Shown: one piece after another, positions 10,001-20,551 of the stretch
How the letters are laid out: every line of letters begins with the position of its first letter
How positions within the stretch are numbered: position 1 is the stretch's first letter
Assembly (NCBI RefSeq): GCF_003324165.1
Contig: NW_025407846.1
Location: 1 to 64,000, forward strand
Length of the DNA: 64,000 nucleotides
DNA from: Naegleria lovaniensis
Lineage: Eukaryota; Heterolobosea; Eutetramitea; Acrasida; Naegleriidae
Reading direction: 5' to 3'
Notes under the pieces: generated by a model
Told to the model about the DNA's origin: nothing
Database searches by the model: none
Seen by the model: only the letters and a program-made list of their open reading frames with translations
Program-made: the position numbers and the translations under genes

Positions 10001-12487
10001 TTACATGAAAAGTATTTAAGCAAAGTACATGAAACGCTTCTCACTGATATATTTAATTTGGCAACCTCTTCAGAATACGAAAATATTCGAGAAAAAGCTA
10101 AAATATGCTTTTTCAAAATTGCCAATTTGTTTAAGCATTCTCATAGAAAATTAATAGATCCATATATTTTAACATCAGTATCAGCCTTAACAGACCCAGC
10201 CTGTACGAACAACTATCAAGTAATAGGATGTATTGAGTTTTTGGCCTCCCCAATCGTGATCAAGACAATATGTAGAAGCTGGTTCTTTGCAAGCCGTTGT
10301 TTCCACTCTCTGTTCCTTTGTTCAGTGGACGACCATGAAGTTCATGCAAAGATTCACATTGTCATAGCTCTGTATGCATCCTCGTTTTTTGAGTTACCAA
10401 TTCTGAACAAGGAGTCATTTGAGCTGTACAAAATTACCGTTCACAATCTTGCAACGCTTTTGAACAGAAATAACATGTCTTGGAATTATCAAGTAATTAT
10501 TATTATTATGAGATTTTTAAAGTGGTTAGTGAGACAAGATCCAAAATATGAACATGATGTATTCCCACACGCCTATGTAAGCACAATAGCAAACAGCATG
10601 ATTAGTGAAAATACTAACCTGAGGATTATATCTTTGAGCACAATGAACAGAATACTACAGCAGCTCAAGCCACATCAACCATTCCAAATTTTAAAGGATG
10701 TTGAAACAATCAAACGATTGCTAGACAACAAATTCGATGTATCTCCGTCGAACACAATGATTGACAAGCCATACAATTATACTTCAGACCATTTATCAGA
10801 TGTCAACAATGTATTATCATTCCTACCACACGAGCTTAAAGTTTATGATTACTCAAAAGAATTACGACCCTCTTCATTCCATGACTCGTTAGAAGTCATT
10901 CAACAGTTGATGAGTGAAATAACTTGGTGGAAACGCTTTTTCGAGTGTGCCATTGACGGCGATACAACAACAAGCCCAACGTTTCGAATGCAAATGACAT
11001 TCTTTTTCAAAGGTCTATGCCAAGTAATTGGCCCAAAAATTATTGACATTATCAAAACGTGTTGGGATATTGTATTATCGATTTCAAGCGACGAACCAAA
11101 TCTTGATTTTGTGATTAGATTATCTAGCGAAATATTTACCGGTTGTGTTCGAGGTTCCAAGCATTGGCAATCTCCAGACCGTGCAAAATTGTTTAATATT
11201 CTCTTACCCAAACTAGAAAGAATGGCAGAACTGAGTTCTCATAACTCGTGTAATTTGGTAGTGTCACACGCTCTCGCACATTGTTTTCGAGATTTGGATT
11301 ACCGAAGAAATACGGAAATAATTGACTTTGTAATTTCAAAAATTGATCTTGGGAGCAGTGACACGTTACTCCAAACAAAGATACTTAGCTTAACGTATCA
11401 TGCGCTGGCTAACTGTGGTGCCATCAACCAGTGGTATCAACATCTTGTGAACAGCAAATTACTTCCGTTTTTGAAACATTCTCATTTTGAGATTCGAGAA
11501 CTTGTAGGAAGCATCCTTGGTTTAGGATTTTTGGCGAACTATCATTTTTACATTGGTTCACATATTGGAAATCAAGACAAGAATTCATACTTGGAAAGTA
11601 TTCTTCAAAATTTTGCAAATCAAATAGAACAATCAGAGACCGAGAATCAATTTGAATATGTATGCTCTGTCTTTTTTGAGTGTGTGACTCGTACCATGAT
11701 TCGAGGAATTAATATTTTAACACCTTATCTAGACTCAATTTTGACCATTCTACTTGCCATCATTAACAAGTCTCACAATAACGAAATTACACTTCAAGCG
11801 AGCATTGTTGTTGCAAAAATTGCAACCATGGTTAACAAACAAGGCGCGAGCAGTATTTTCATGTTAGCCACAAGCAACCTTCAACAACAGACAAAACCCC
11901 ATCCATCAGACAGTTCCAGCCAATGGAAATCAATGATTTTATTATCATTTTTAGGAAATTTTTCATTCAAAAATCAATTTTACCTATTTAAGCATGATGA
12001 TAGTTATCAAACACTTTGTGAAGCATACCTTAATAACCTTAAAGACAAAGCCATGGTGATTCGCCAGCTTGCATCGGATATGCTCTGCTCTCTACTACGA
12101 ATCATGCCTCAAAGAGTGTTGTTACCTTTTACAAAGCTCTTTCTAACGCAAGCTAAAGCATTATTGGACAAGTCTGATACGACTCAAAAGAATTCACAAG
12201 ATCCTGTATTTGTAGGCTTAGGTTTGAGCTCTATTGTGAAAGCATTTTCACACTGTTATGACATTCCCACATTTCTGCCAAATATCATGGCGCAGTTGGC
12301 AAGAATGAGCAAATTTTCAACTGTCGTGCAAGGTCAACCTTTACAAAAGATTATTCGTGAAACCTTTGACATTTTCTTTAGATTACAACAATCCATTGAT
12401 CGATGGGAACAAAACAAGACCAAATTCACAGCTCAACAACTTGAAACTGTTTCAGAGTTGCTATATTCTCCAAGTCACTATGCTTGA
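7053..12487 (+). CDS. PSME4: Proteasome activator PA200/BLM10 (PSME4), frame change near 9341-9420
   Basis: Two long frames (7053 to about 9350, and about 9421-12487) together encode one HEAT-repeat protein of about 1,790 residues, close to human PSME4 (1,843). Recognisable pieces are the mid region around 'YWLDHLIELW', the conserved 'CVRGSKHW' segment, and the C-terminal 'ELLYSPSHYA'. PA200/Blm10 caps the 20S core and opens its gate for ATP-independent degradation, with roles in DNA repair and histone turnover. The C-terminal tail inserts into an alpha-ring pocket; here it is H-Y-A, keeping the key penultimate Tyr of the YYA (HbYX-like) tail. The second frame is already coding at 'IWHHPSSEEL' (from 9431). 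An intron of 71 nt (9350-9420) or 80 nt (9341-9420), both ending TTCAG, restores the frame; neither donor is a good consensus, so a one-base assembly error is also possible. Start 7053 follows five A. Confidence 0.88.
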
Positions 12488-12649
12488 TTCGTTTTTCAAT
12501 CACCTGAAGCTGCTTTTACAGACACCAATCGATTCGATCAATTTTTTCAGTATAACAAAACAGGAAACGTCGCACCAAATAACTTTCATGTTTGCTCATG
12601 CCAATCACGAAACGGAGAAATCTTTTAATTTTCCACACCATTTAAAAAA

Positions 12650-14074
12650 ATGCAACCACAAGAAAATCATTCATCCACTTCTAGAGCATCAAATTCCTCG
12701 GGTGCTGATGCTGGTGGTCCTATCGGAAGAGTTATCGTATGTGAGCAAACACATGAAGTGACATGCCAAGATGGTTACAAAATTTATGGAATTGTTTTCA
12801 TTCCACTCGAGAGAAAGGATTCAACTCTTTCACGGGTACACTCGGGCGGTTCGGAAACTGCAATTTTAATGGCACCAGCTATGGGAGTTCCTTGTCGATT
12901 TTACAAGGATTTTTGTACATTTATTTGTGAATCAACTGGATGCATGGTCGCGACATTGGATTATCGAGGATGTTTTGCATCTGGTTTGAGAGTGAATGCT
13001 GTTCAAAATGATCGTTCTGACAGCGCTAAAGACAATTCGAAAATCATGAAGGATGAAAAGGAAATACTTTTTGACATTCAAAACAAATATATTAGTGTTA
13101 GAAATTGGGGACGTTTCGATGTACCAGCAATCATGAATTTTCTTGAAAGTACGCCATTGCATCAATTATTGTTGACCACAAATTTCCAATCCAAATTACC
13201 AAAAATAGTTAATATCATCAACCCTAGTACGGAAACCAAGGAGTTATTGAATACCCAACTCACTCAATTTTTAACAAGTCTCAAACAATCCCCTCCCATC
13301 TATCCCATTCACAATTTTCTCTATATTGCACACAGTATTGGAGGACAAATATTGGCCTATTTTCCCTCTTTGTATTTACAGAAATTCATTGGAAGTGTTT
13401 GGGTTGGAACTCAGAGTGGACTCATTGCACACTGGCCATGGATCCTACCTCGAATTCTCATGTTTTTCTATTGGTATGTGTATTTACCGAGTATGGCATG
13501 GATGTATCCACTCAACACTCCTCCAGTAAATGTGGCAAAAAAGCTCGTGAGAGATTGGTACTCGGCAGGACGATGTCGTCGAAATTATATTTTTGAATAT
13601 TTTGGAATTGAGGAACCACAAAAGAATGGAGAACATCCTGCATGGACATTAGAGAAAATTCCAATGGTGAGTTATGTGATTGAGGGAGATCATTTTGCAC
13701 CTTTACAAGCAGCGACGTGGATTTTGAGAAGTTTGAGTGATCCTAAATTTGTGAGCTTTACTGATCAACAACATTTGAATACGGATCGTTCGAGAATTCC
13801 CAAAAAAATTGATGTGACATTGAAAAAAACTGATTCCACACAACCACACGATCAGCCACTCACGCCAAATGAAAAGAGAATGTATCATGTTCATGGAGAG
13901 GTTGCTAAAAAAGTTGGACATTTTAACTTTTACAAACAACAGGAAGGAAGAGATGAATGTTGGCCTCACATGTTGACCATCGTGAAACAAATGTTGGAAT
14001 TGAGCCATAAAGAGAACAAGCAAGATTCAGACATGGTGGAATTCCCGTCACATAAACGATTTTCAAAATTGTAA
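12650..14074 (+). CDS. Alpha/beta-hydrolase family protein (COG4757-like)
   Basis: This is a 474-residue soluble alpha/beta-hydrolase. The nucleophile elbow 'AHSIGGQ' places Ser at residue 229. A candidate acid is Asp347 in 'EGDHFAPLQAA', and the catalytic His is likely His424 in 'VGHFNFYK'. The region 'LMAPAMGVPCRFYKDF' followed by 'LDYRG' is the oxyanion/strand part typical of the predicted hydrolases of COG4757. An insert of about 70 residues sits before the elbow. The substrate is unknown; esterase or lipase activity is the most general inference. Start at 12650 follows six A. It is 162 bp past the PA200 stop and converges on the SDR gene (87 bp between stops). Confidence 0.75.
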   Translation: MQPQENHSSTSRASNSSGADAGGPIGRVIVCEQTHEVTCQDGYKIYGIVFIPLERKDSTLSRVHSGGSETAILMAPAMGVPCRFYKDFCTFICESTGCMVATLDYRGCFASGLRVNAVQNDRSDSAKDNSKIMKDEKEILFDIQNKYISVRNWGRFDVPAIMNFLESTPLHQLLLTTNFQSKLPKIVNIINPSTETKELLNTQLTQFLTSLKQSPPIYPIHNFLYIAHSIGGQILAYFPSLYLQKFIGSVWVGTQSGLIAHWPWILPRILMFFYWYVYLPSMAWMYPLNTPPVNVAKKLVRDWYSAGRCRRNYIFEYFGIEEPQKNGEHPAWTLEKIPMVSYVIEGDHFAPLQAATWILRSLSDPKFVSFTDQQHLNTDRSRIPKKIDVTLKKTDSTQPHDQPLTPNEKRMYHVHGEVAKKVGHFNFYKQQEGRDECWPHMLTIVKQMLELSHKENKQDSDMVEFPSHKRFSKL

Positions 14075-14161
14075 TACCATTAATCTCCATGTGAGCTTAA
14101 CACAATACGATAACTGACATTTTAATTGATCTTGCTTGTAGATTCATGGATGCATTCAAAC

Positions 14162-15065
14162 TCACCACTGCATGGCTGAGCCATCATAGCTCACAAATGA
14201 TCCATTTTGTGTCTTGGCATCAAAGTTGGTAATAATTTTGGCAATTCCAGAAGCACTATCTTCCACCTTCACTGGTGCATCTATATTGAAATCACAATTG
14301 TCAACAAAAGGAATTCCATTAAAAGATCACAAATGACCTACCTTTTCCTCCCTACAATGGCAATGATTGAATTAGCGAAATAGTGTGGGTTTGCGATACA
14401 AACTTACCATATCTGTTTGAACCCAACCTGGATGAATACTAATCGCATGCACATCAGGTAATTCAATACTGACCATCTTGGTCAACATATTCAGTGCAGC
14501 TTTTGAACACGAATAAGACACTCCTCTTCTTTCAAATGTTGGAGCTGTTCACGTACAATCATCCACGAAACCATTCCAATACATTCCCAATAATCGAACA
14601 GGAACAAACACACTCTCACTTACCAATCGATCCCATAATACTCGAAATGTTCACAACCAATGCTCCCTTCTCAAATAATTTAGCATTGTACAAGTGTTGA
14701 ATAATCAACATGGGTGCAATGACATTGGTTTCATACACTTTCAACATGGATTCTTTCGTAGAATTCAACAAGGTTTCTTTATGCATGGCTGAATAAATTC
14801 CTGCATTATTCACCAACACACTCACTGCAGCGTGTTGTTGTTTCAAACGATCGATCAATGAAAGAACATCCTTCTCATCGGAAACATTTAAAGGTTCAAT
14901 GGAAAGACGATCGGAATATTGTGATTGTAATTGGGAGAGATCTTTGGCACTATTCGGATCCCGGCATGTAGCAATGATACGTTTGGAAGGACTATTTTGA
15001 AGGAGAGTCTTGACCAACGCCAATCCAATGCCACGAGAGGAACCAGTGATGAGAATGGTGGACAT
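14162..15065 (-). CDS. Short-chain dehydrogenase/reductase (SDR), four exons including a 10-nt microexon
   Basis: Exons on the minus strand are 15065-14624, 14523-14408, 14351-14342 and 14280-14162. All introns are GT-AG (100, 56 and 61 nt) and the joined frame gives 228 residues. NAD(P)-binding motif TGSSRGIG is at residues 7-14, NNAG at 86-89, active-site Ser at 141/142 and YxxxK as Y151-K155 ('YSCSK'). The C-terminus 'SYDGSAMQW' resembles the end of C-factor/carbonyl-reductase-like SDRs. It probably reduces or oxidises a small carbonyl substrate in the cytosol; the substrate is unknown. Start at 15065 follows seven A; an in-frame ATG at 15116 would add 17 residues. Exon 3 (GGA GGA AAA G) is only 10 nt, so skipping it would break the frame. 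Confidence 0.85.
14342..14351 (-). other. 10-nt microexon of the SDR gene
   Basis: The bases are bounded by TAG on the 5' side and GTAGGT on the 3' side. The neighbouring exons end in phase 0 and begin with the last two bases of a codon, so exactly 10 nt (three codons plus one base) restores the frame. Confidence 0.75.
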
Positions 15066-15239
15066 TTTTTTTGTAATGTAAGGTAATATTTTCTTAATCA
15101 TTGAGTGTTCAATCATACTACTACTCTCACTCTTTGAAATTTGTGTTTAAACGTGAGGTTGTTGAAATCAATGGATCAATGAGAGGTGCTCTCTATGAAA
15201 TTAGAATTGATTGGTTTGGTTTCAATGAATACTCAAATT

Positions 15240-16733
15240 TCATTTTGTGCTTGTGGAATACTTTTCCAAAAGCTGTTCCGTGACAGAAATGATGGTAGAA
15301 AGGCCATGTGCAAATCCAGTGTCGAAAATTGGCGTTCCTGTATGATTTTCATGAACATGGGAAAAATCAATAATTTTCACACACAAATTCTTGGTATGGT
15401 CATAGGAAATGAGTAGTGAACTCGCATACATTCGTAACAAGTCATTCTTTTGAGTGAATATCATGTACATTTTCTTCACTTCTTTCAGAAATTGTGCGAG
15501 AACACTCATTCCAATTTCGACTCGCACCTCTTCGTCATATCCTGAAGGAAGGAAAAAGACTTCCATAGCATTCATGAGAGTCTCTGGTGTAATGGTTCGT
15601 CCCCAATGTCTATCTAAATATTTATATGCTTTTTGAGTCCGATCATATATTTTGGCACCACTAATTCTCATTCCTAAAACATGTTGATAGGGATATTTTG
15701 ACTCTTCTTCTAAAATCTTTTCAGGTGACGCATCTTCTCCATAGGTACGTTGTCCCATTTTAATGTCCATGACATTTGGAGTTTCCATACTTGCTGTAAT
15801 GTCCTCCAGTACCAAAAAATCTATATGCTTATATGTCGTATTTACAACAGCAAGAGGCTCCTTCACTCCTCGTAATATCACATCTCCATTGCTGGTATCC
15901 AGTGTTTGAAGAGAAGTATTAGGGCTAGTACTCGTTAACGATGCAGCATGAAAGAAGGTAGAATTCAAAGATGAGCTACTTGATCTCGTTAGAGAATCAA
16001 TTGATTTGTCTCCCAAATCCTCTTCCTCGTTTGCAATAAAAGCTCTAAACACTCCATAATATTTTGGAACGAACGGCAGTAAATAGGGAGCTTTTGCAAT
16101 TTGCTTTTCGTAAAAGTGAACCTCAGACCATGAACGTTTTCTTCCAGGTTGAATTGCTTTAAATATTTTACCATCTCGAACCAGTAAAGAGAGTTCCTTC
16201 TTTTTACGTGTTCCGTGCCCAGCGACTTGAGTCTCGGAAGCTTGTAATTGTTTGATATCAATTGGATAAACATTAATTTCTCCGTAATCGGTTTGTTCTT
16301 TCATCATGACAGACGCTGATGACCAGTGGTTCGTTCTATTATGATGAGTCAAATGTTTGTAATGCTCCTCACCTCCTAAATGTTGATGATGCCTGTGTAG
16401 GTTTGAAAGATGTGGCATTGCTTCGGAATCATGTTTCTGTTGTATCAAGTACTTCTTTTTCTTCTTTTTCGGACCGCCTTTGTTTTTAGAAATGGCCAAT
16501 GTATTTTCTTCGTTATCATCATCATCATCGGAAGAAGTTACTACATCATCATTCAAAAAATCATCAACGCTACTACTATTACTACCACTTGCTACTCGTT
16601 GATGTTGTTTATTATTGTTGTTACTACTACTCAACTCGTCGACGCTGCTTGTACTTCCGCTGATAACAAGTGAAGGCTTTTTGGTTTGTTCCGTACCTTC
16701 GTTGCTGTTTAACGAATTGTCCGTTCCGAGCAT
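15240..16733 (-). CDS. Inositol polyphosphate kinase (IPMK/IP6K family)
   Basis: This 497-residue protein carries an IPK catalytic domain after about 150 residues of Ser/Asn/Lys-rich N-terminus. The signature PxxxDxKxG appears as 'PNVMDIKMG' near residues 318-326. The SSLL motif is 'ASSLLISYD' near residue 435 and the metal-binding IDF motif is 'IIDFSH' near 454. This family phosphorylates soluble inositol phosphates (IP3 to IP5, or IP6 to IP7) in nucleus and cytoplasm. Which member cannot be settled from motifs alone. A Ser-rich insert at about 230-270 interrupts the N-lobe. Start at 16733 follows six A; the frame upstream is open only to a GTG. The gene lies 120 bp downstream of the primase-like gene on the same strand. 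Confidence 0.88.
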   Translation of the reverse strand: MLGTDNSLNSNEGTEQTKKPSLVISGSTSSVDELSSSNNNNKQHQRVASGSNSSSVDDFLNDDVVTSSDDDDDNEENTLAISKNKGGPKKKKKKYLIQQKHDSEAMPHLSNLHRHHQHLGGEEHYKHLTHHNRTNHWSSASVMMKEQTDYGEINVYPIDIKQLQASETQVAGHGTRKKKELSLLVRDGKIFKAIQPGRKRSWSEVHFYEKQIAKAPYLLPFVPKYYGVFRAFIANEEEDLGDKSIDSLTRSSSSSLNSTFFHAASLTSTSPNTSLQTLDTSNGDVILRGVKEPLAVVNTTYKHIDFLVLEDITASMETPNVMDIKMGQRTYGEDASPEKILEEESKYPYQHVLGMRISGAKIYDRTQKAYKYLDRHWGRTITPETLMNAMEVFFLPSGYDEEVRVEIGMSVLAQFLKEVKKMYMIFTQKNDLLRMYASSLLISYDHTKNLCVKIIDFSHVHENHTGTPIFDTGFAHGLSTIISVTEQLLEKYSTSTK

Positions 16734-16853
16734 TTTTTTAGTTTCGTTAATAGATGGCTGACTTTGAAATAACAAAAAGGTCACTCTTACGGATTTAACT
16801 CGACATGTCGTCACGAAATTGTTACAACTCGTACTCAGAGAGAAACATCATTC

Positions 16854-17924
16854 TCATTCATCAAAAGGATCTTCCACTCGAGCACTTGTCAATCTCAATA
16901 ATTCACAGACATTGTTTCTCAAGTTATTCGTCAAGGGATGATCAAGAATTGCCTTATTCGTGGTCGAGTTGTATTTGAAAGCTCCATAAAATTCATAAAT
17001 TCGAGGTAAGAGTTCGCCTCTTCTCCATTTAGCGCTTCCAAATAATCGACATCGTGGGTGATTACAAGTTTTCAAGTCAATCACATCCTCAAAGGTCCAA
17101 TCATGAGGTTGACCATTGTAATGATCGTATTTTCCTTGTAAGGTATAACATAAATTATGAGTAAAGTCACAAAACTTGTCATAATCAACAATAATGTCAT
17201 GAAAATAGAGACGGTAACCTGATTTGAATTTGGCAGTTGTGGTAACACTATCTTCCCATTTTCCATGACATTGTGTTAAAATCAGGGTAAAATCTGTCAA
17301 ATCTTGTTGATTTTTGAAATAGTGATAAGTGAAATTCATAATGATGTCAATCCAGCCATTTTCAACAATATCATACTTTTCTTCTATATTCAATTTAATA
17401 TCAATATCGATATATAATCGAAATGCATGTTTGGTTCGTAATTCTTCAATATACATTTTTGGTACACTTGATGATAGCTCTTCATGATGAATTGATTTTT
17501 CCCAAGCTTGTAAATATTCATTATATATGTTCTGAGTCCTAAATATAATATGATAATGTCCACCTCGTTGTGAAACATGTGTTGGATGTTCCAAACAAAG
17601 TACAAGATTCTTTTCATTGTGTTTCAACAGCCATTTTTCTAATTCATCTTCAGGTGTATAATCTTCAATGCATTTTCTTGCTTTCACTTGATTAAATACA
17701 ACTCCAGAACTTCCTACCGTCGATGTAAATGTATTAGAGGAATGATTAGATGGTTTTTTGATATCGGAATAGCGTTTGACATTGGGAGAAATTTTGAGTA
17801 TTTCCATAGATGCTGAATTTTTTCCATCCGTTATATTTTTCCTTGAAGATGATGATGATGTATTGGAGGATTGAGAATTTGTAGAGCTCGTTCCACCTCG
17901 GGATGGTTTTTCTTTGGTCGGCAT
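16854..17924 (-). CDS. Archaeo-eukaryotic primase (AEP)-like protein resembling large-DNA-virus primases
   Basis: This is a 356-residue ORF that looks whole. After about 75 low-complexity residues comes a domain whose motif order fits the AEP superfamily: a D-x-D metal motif in 'RLYIDIDI' (about residues 169-176), a second strand motif 'SGYRLYFHDIIVD' (about 236-248), and a basic 'CRLFGSAKWRRG' (about 290-301). The arrangement is closest to primase parts of nucleocytoplasmic large DNA viruses (D5-like) and to PrimPol. AEPs make primers or perform lesion-skipping synthesis. No helicase or zinc domain follows in this gene. It could be a host PrimPol-like protein or an old gene acquired from a large DNA virus. 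It is head to head with the beta-propeller gene (313 bp). The superfamily call is motif-based. Confidence 0.55.
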   Translation of the reverse strand: MPTKEKPSRGGTSSTNSQSSNTSSSSSRKNITDGKNSASMEILKISPNVKRYSDIKKPSNHSSNTFTSTVGSSGVVFNQVKARKCIEDYTPEDELEKWLLKHNEKNLVLCLEHPTHVSQRGGHYHIIFRTQNIYNEYLQAWEKSIHHEELSSSVPKMYIEELRTKHAFRLYIDIDIKLNIEEKYDIVENGWIDIIMNFTYHYFKNQQDLTDFTLILTQCHGKWEDSVTTTAKFKSGYRLYFHDIIVDYDKFCDFTHNLCYTLQGKYDHYNGQPHDWTFEDVIDLKTCNHPRCRLFGSAKWRRGELLPRIYEFYGAFKYNSTTNKAILDHPLTNNLRNNVCELLRLTSARVEDPFDE

Positions 17925-18237
17925 GAATTGATTTTGTTGTTATGATCACGAAATATTTTTTTTAAGTTTTAAAATAATTGGTTGATTGAAAACGAAACAC
18001 TGTTGAACTTGAAATTCAACTTCAGGATGTAACGGCGTTCGTTGTTTGTTAATTGTTCGTTTTTACAACATTTCTTTGATCTATGAAGATCCAAGCAAAC
18101 TTGGCTTTGGTTCTTGACATTCTGTTCATAACGCTGTAAGCTCAACCAAAAACATTCTTCACTTCCGAATTTAGAAGAAATCTTTAAAAGTAGCAAACAA
18201 TTATTAACACGAAATAAATTGACAGAATCTTGATGGG
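17925..18237. promoter_or_regulatory. Divergent promoter region, primase-like / beta-propeller genes
   Basis: A 313-bp AT-rich space between divergent start codons. No ORF or repeat stands out; it should carry both promoters. Confidence 0.4.
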
Positions 18238-19851
18238 ATGTACTCGTCGACCTCACTCTTCGAGTCCATCACATCCCAAGATCAAGTCCATATCATTCTC
18301 TCGGATCATCCCTTTCATCTCTCTTCACACGAACAATATTATTTTCAATTATTAAAATTCAAAATCAACACTCGACCTAAACGACCCTTTTCTCTACACT
18401 TCAAAGAGTATGGCTTGATACATAATGAACATTCTTTATTATTTCAACATGGTCATCAACCACGTCATTCATCATCTTCCACGTGGAGTCACAAGAATTC
18501 TTCACATCCCATTTCACTTCCCCCTATTCGCATTATTTATCATAAATATTCAGACGCTCGACGGAATGAAACGAATAATTCAAGTACTATTGGAACAAAT
18601 ACATCAGGTTCGAAAGGTCATTCTCAACACAATCATTCGATTTTAAAATCTTTTAATTCGACCACCACCACTAGAAAAGAACAAACATTCAAATTGCATC
18701 AACCCACCAACATTGCAATTTCTCATCAACATGAATGTATTATCGTATCTTGCTCTTGTAACGTGATATTCTTTGATTTGTATTCAAAATTGTTATTGCA
18801 AGAATCTCCATTGTGCCCTTTCAATATCAAATGTTTATGTGTTGAAATGTTATTCCATTCTTTATCAAATGCCAGTCATAACCAACATTATGGAGATGCC
18901 TTAATTGTGTCCTGTGAAGATCAATGTATTTATAAATTTGAGCTCTCCAAACTCAAGCCTAACACGAAGAATGGAGGAGTATGGTCCAGTAACAGACGAG
19001 AGTATGGGTCGTCTCTGATTCACATTTCAAAACCAATTTGGAAAACTGGAATTCCATTTTATTCCGATGGGTTGACTCTAGCTCCGTTGCAATCCTTCTC
19101 TGATCCCGTTGGTCTCTCCTTGTGTTATCCACATTTGAATGGTCATCCACAAACATTCACTCGTGACAATCCCTTGTCCAATGAAATTTCTGGAATTTCA
19201 TGCAGGACTTTACTCTATGTTTGTGATTTTGGAAAGGATTGTCTCAAAGTGTTGGACACTTCCAATGGTAAAGTCATTCAAGTCATTGATGAATTAGTTA
19301 TAGCTTCACAATCCTGTCCATTGCGAAGTGGTCCAAGTTCCATCTCATCGACGCACCATACTCAGAGATTGTTTCAAACTCCCATTTTCAATCCGAAATG
19401 TGTCCAATTATTACAGAATGGTCATTTACTCTTGTTTCAACATGACGGCGATGAAGCACGAGTCGGTATCTTTCGACAAGATCATTCCACGCTCCATCTC
19501 GTTAAATTATTGAGTTCAGAAACGTGTGCGGAAGAATTGTATTTTCATGGACAGAATGCCTTACTAGTGGATCAAGTTTCTGGAAATTTATTGGTATGTG
19601 AGATGTTTCCTCATAGAATTCGAGTCTATGATCCAAAGAATTATAGCCAATTGAAATGTTATGATTTTGAACGAACCATTAAGGATCCCAAAAAGATGAT
19701 GTTGAGAAATGATTTACATTCGATAGAGGGAGGATGGGGAAATGCTTCTGGAAAGCCACCACGAGTACCAACTGGCATGTGTTTGAATGAATGGACTGGA
19801 GAGTTGTTTGTGTTGGATCGAAGAAGTGCTCAAGTTCATATTTTTGTCTAG
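18238..19851 (+). CDS. NHL-type beta-propeller protein
   Basis: This 537-residue single-exon protein has an N-terminal part (1-150) rich in His/Ser, followed by repeating beta-blade segments of NHL/six-bladed propeller character. Examples are 'PTNIAISHQHECIIVSC', 'LLYVCDFGKDCLKVLDTSNG', 'GNLLVCEMFPHRIRVYD' and 'PTGMCLNEWTGELFVLDRRS'. Each places a hydrophobic strand, an aromatic or Asp, then 'hxVxDxxxxxI'. Such domains mediate protein or ligand binding. There are no RING, B-box or catalytic domains. The family seems to be large in Naegleria (recollection, not checked). The partner is unknown. Confidence 0.6.
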   Translation: MYSSTSLFESITSQDQVHIILSDHPFHLSSHEQYYFQLLKFKINTRPKRPFSLHFKEYGLIHNEHSLLFQHGHQPRHSSSSTWSHKNSSHPISLPPIRIIYHKYSDARRNETNNSSTIGTNTSGSKGHSQHNHSILKSFNSTTTTRKEQTFKLHQPTNIAISHQHECIIVSCSCNVIFFDLYSKLLLQESPLCPFNIKCLCVEMLFHSLSNASHNQHYGDALIVSCEDQCIYKFELSKLKPNTKNGGVWSSNRREYGSSLIHISKPIWKTGIPFYSDGLTLAPLQSFSDPVGLSLCYPHLNGHPQTFTRDNPLSNEISGISCRTLLYVCDFGKDCLKVLDTSNGKVIQVIDELVIASQSCPLRSGPSSISSTHHTQRLFQTPIFNPKCVQLLQNGHLLLFQHDGDEARVGIFRQDHSTLHLVKLLSSETCAEELYFHGQNALLVDQVSGNLLVCEMFPHRIRVYDPKNYSQLKCYDFERTIKDPKKMMLRNDLHSIEGGWGNASGKPPRVPTGMCLNEWTGELFVLDRRSAQVHIFV

Positions 19852-20098
19852 ACAGCATGCAAGTTCCAAGTTCCCACCAATCTTTCAAAAATTGTGGATT
19901 TCTATTGGATACTTCAACACCTATCTTTCAAACATGTCACGCTTTCATTCATGTATGGATCAAGTTCTAGAATTTAAGTATCCATGGCACTTCCTATAAA
20001 TACTTTTCACTTTCAGCTTGATTTGTAAACAACAAAAAATTAATTCAGCATTTAGCAGTTCATTACCAACAACCAAAGGCAACCAAATCCAAACGAAA

Positions 20099-20551
20099 AT
20101 GATGCTCCCAGTGACTCTCCACGACGATGCCATGCATGCTTTCCAAAGTATGAGAATGGGAAAGGGTGATTTCAAAGACTGCAAATTCCTTGTTTTAAAG
20201 AAACTAGATGGCACTTTCATTCTTGACCAAGAACTCAATTCCCAATGTAATACTTTATCCGATTTAGCTCAGTCACTTCCTCACAATGAAACACGCTTCA
20301 TTTGTTATCATTTACATTTTGAAATGCCAAAAAGTCAAGAACAAGCAGCACGAGAAGGCTCTCGAACGAAATTAGTGTTTGTTGTGTGGTGTCCACCTGC
20401 AACCTCGGTTCGAGAGAAATTCCAATTGGCTGCCACCACAAAAACTGTGAAAGACAAGTTGAATGGAATTTTCGTGACTCATCATGCATCGAGTAAGGCT
20501 GATTTGGACGAACAGCAATTCATTGAACGATGTTTGACCATTATGAAATAA
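20099..20551 (+). CDS. Cofilin/ADF (actin-depolymerising factor)
   Basis: This is a 150-residue single ADF-homology domain. The long helix-3 region shows 'TKLVFVVWCPPATSVREKFQLAATTK', i.e. the conserved K-x-x-F-x-x-W-x-P-x-x-(A/S)-x-x-x-x-K-(M/F)-x-x-A actin-binding helix of cofilins. The C-terminal strand and helix 'LNGIFVTHHASSKADLDEQQFIERC' fit the family. It binds ADP-actin and severs filaments, a core part of amoeboid motility. The N-terminus 'MMLPVTLHDDAMHAF' is longer than the usual M-S/A-S-G start, so the regulatory Ser3 has no obvious counterpart. Two consecutive ATGs (20099, 20102) are available; only non-ATG codons lie upstream in frame. Confidence 0.88.
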   Translation: MMLPVTLHDDAMHAFQSMRMGKGDFKDCKFLVLKKLDGTFILDQELNSQCNTLSDLAQSLPHNETRFICYHLHFEMPKSQEQAAREGSRTKLVFVVWCPPATSVREKFQLAATTKTVKDKLNGIFVTHHASSKADLDEQQFIERCLTIMK

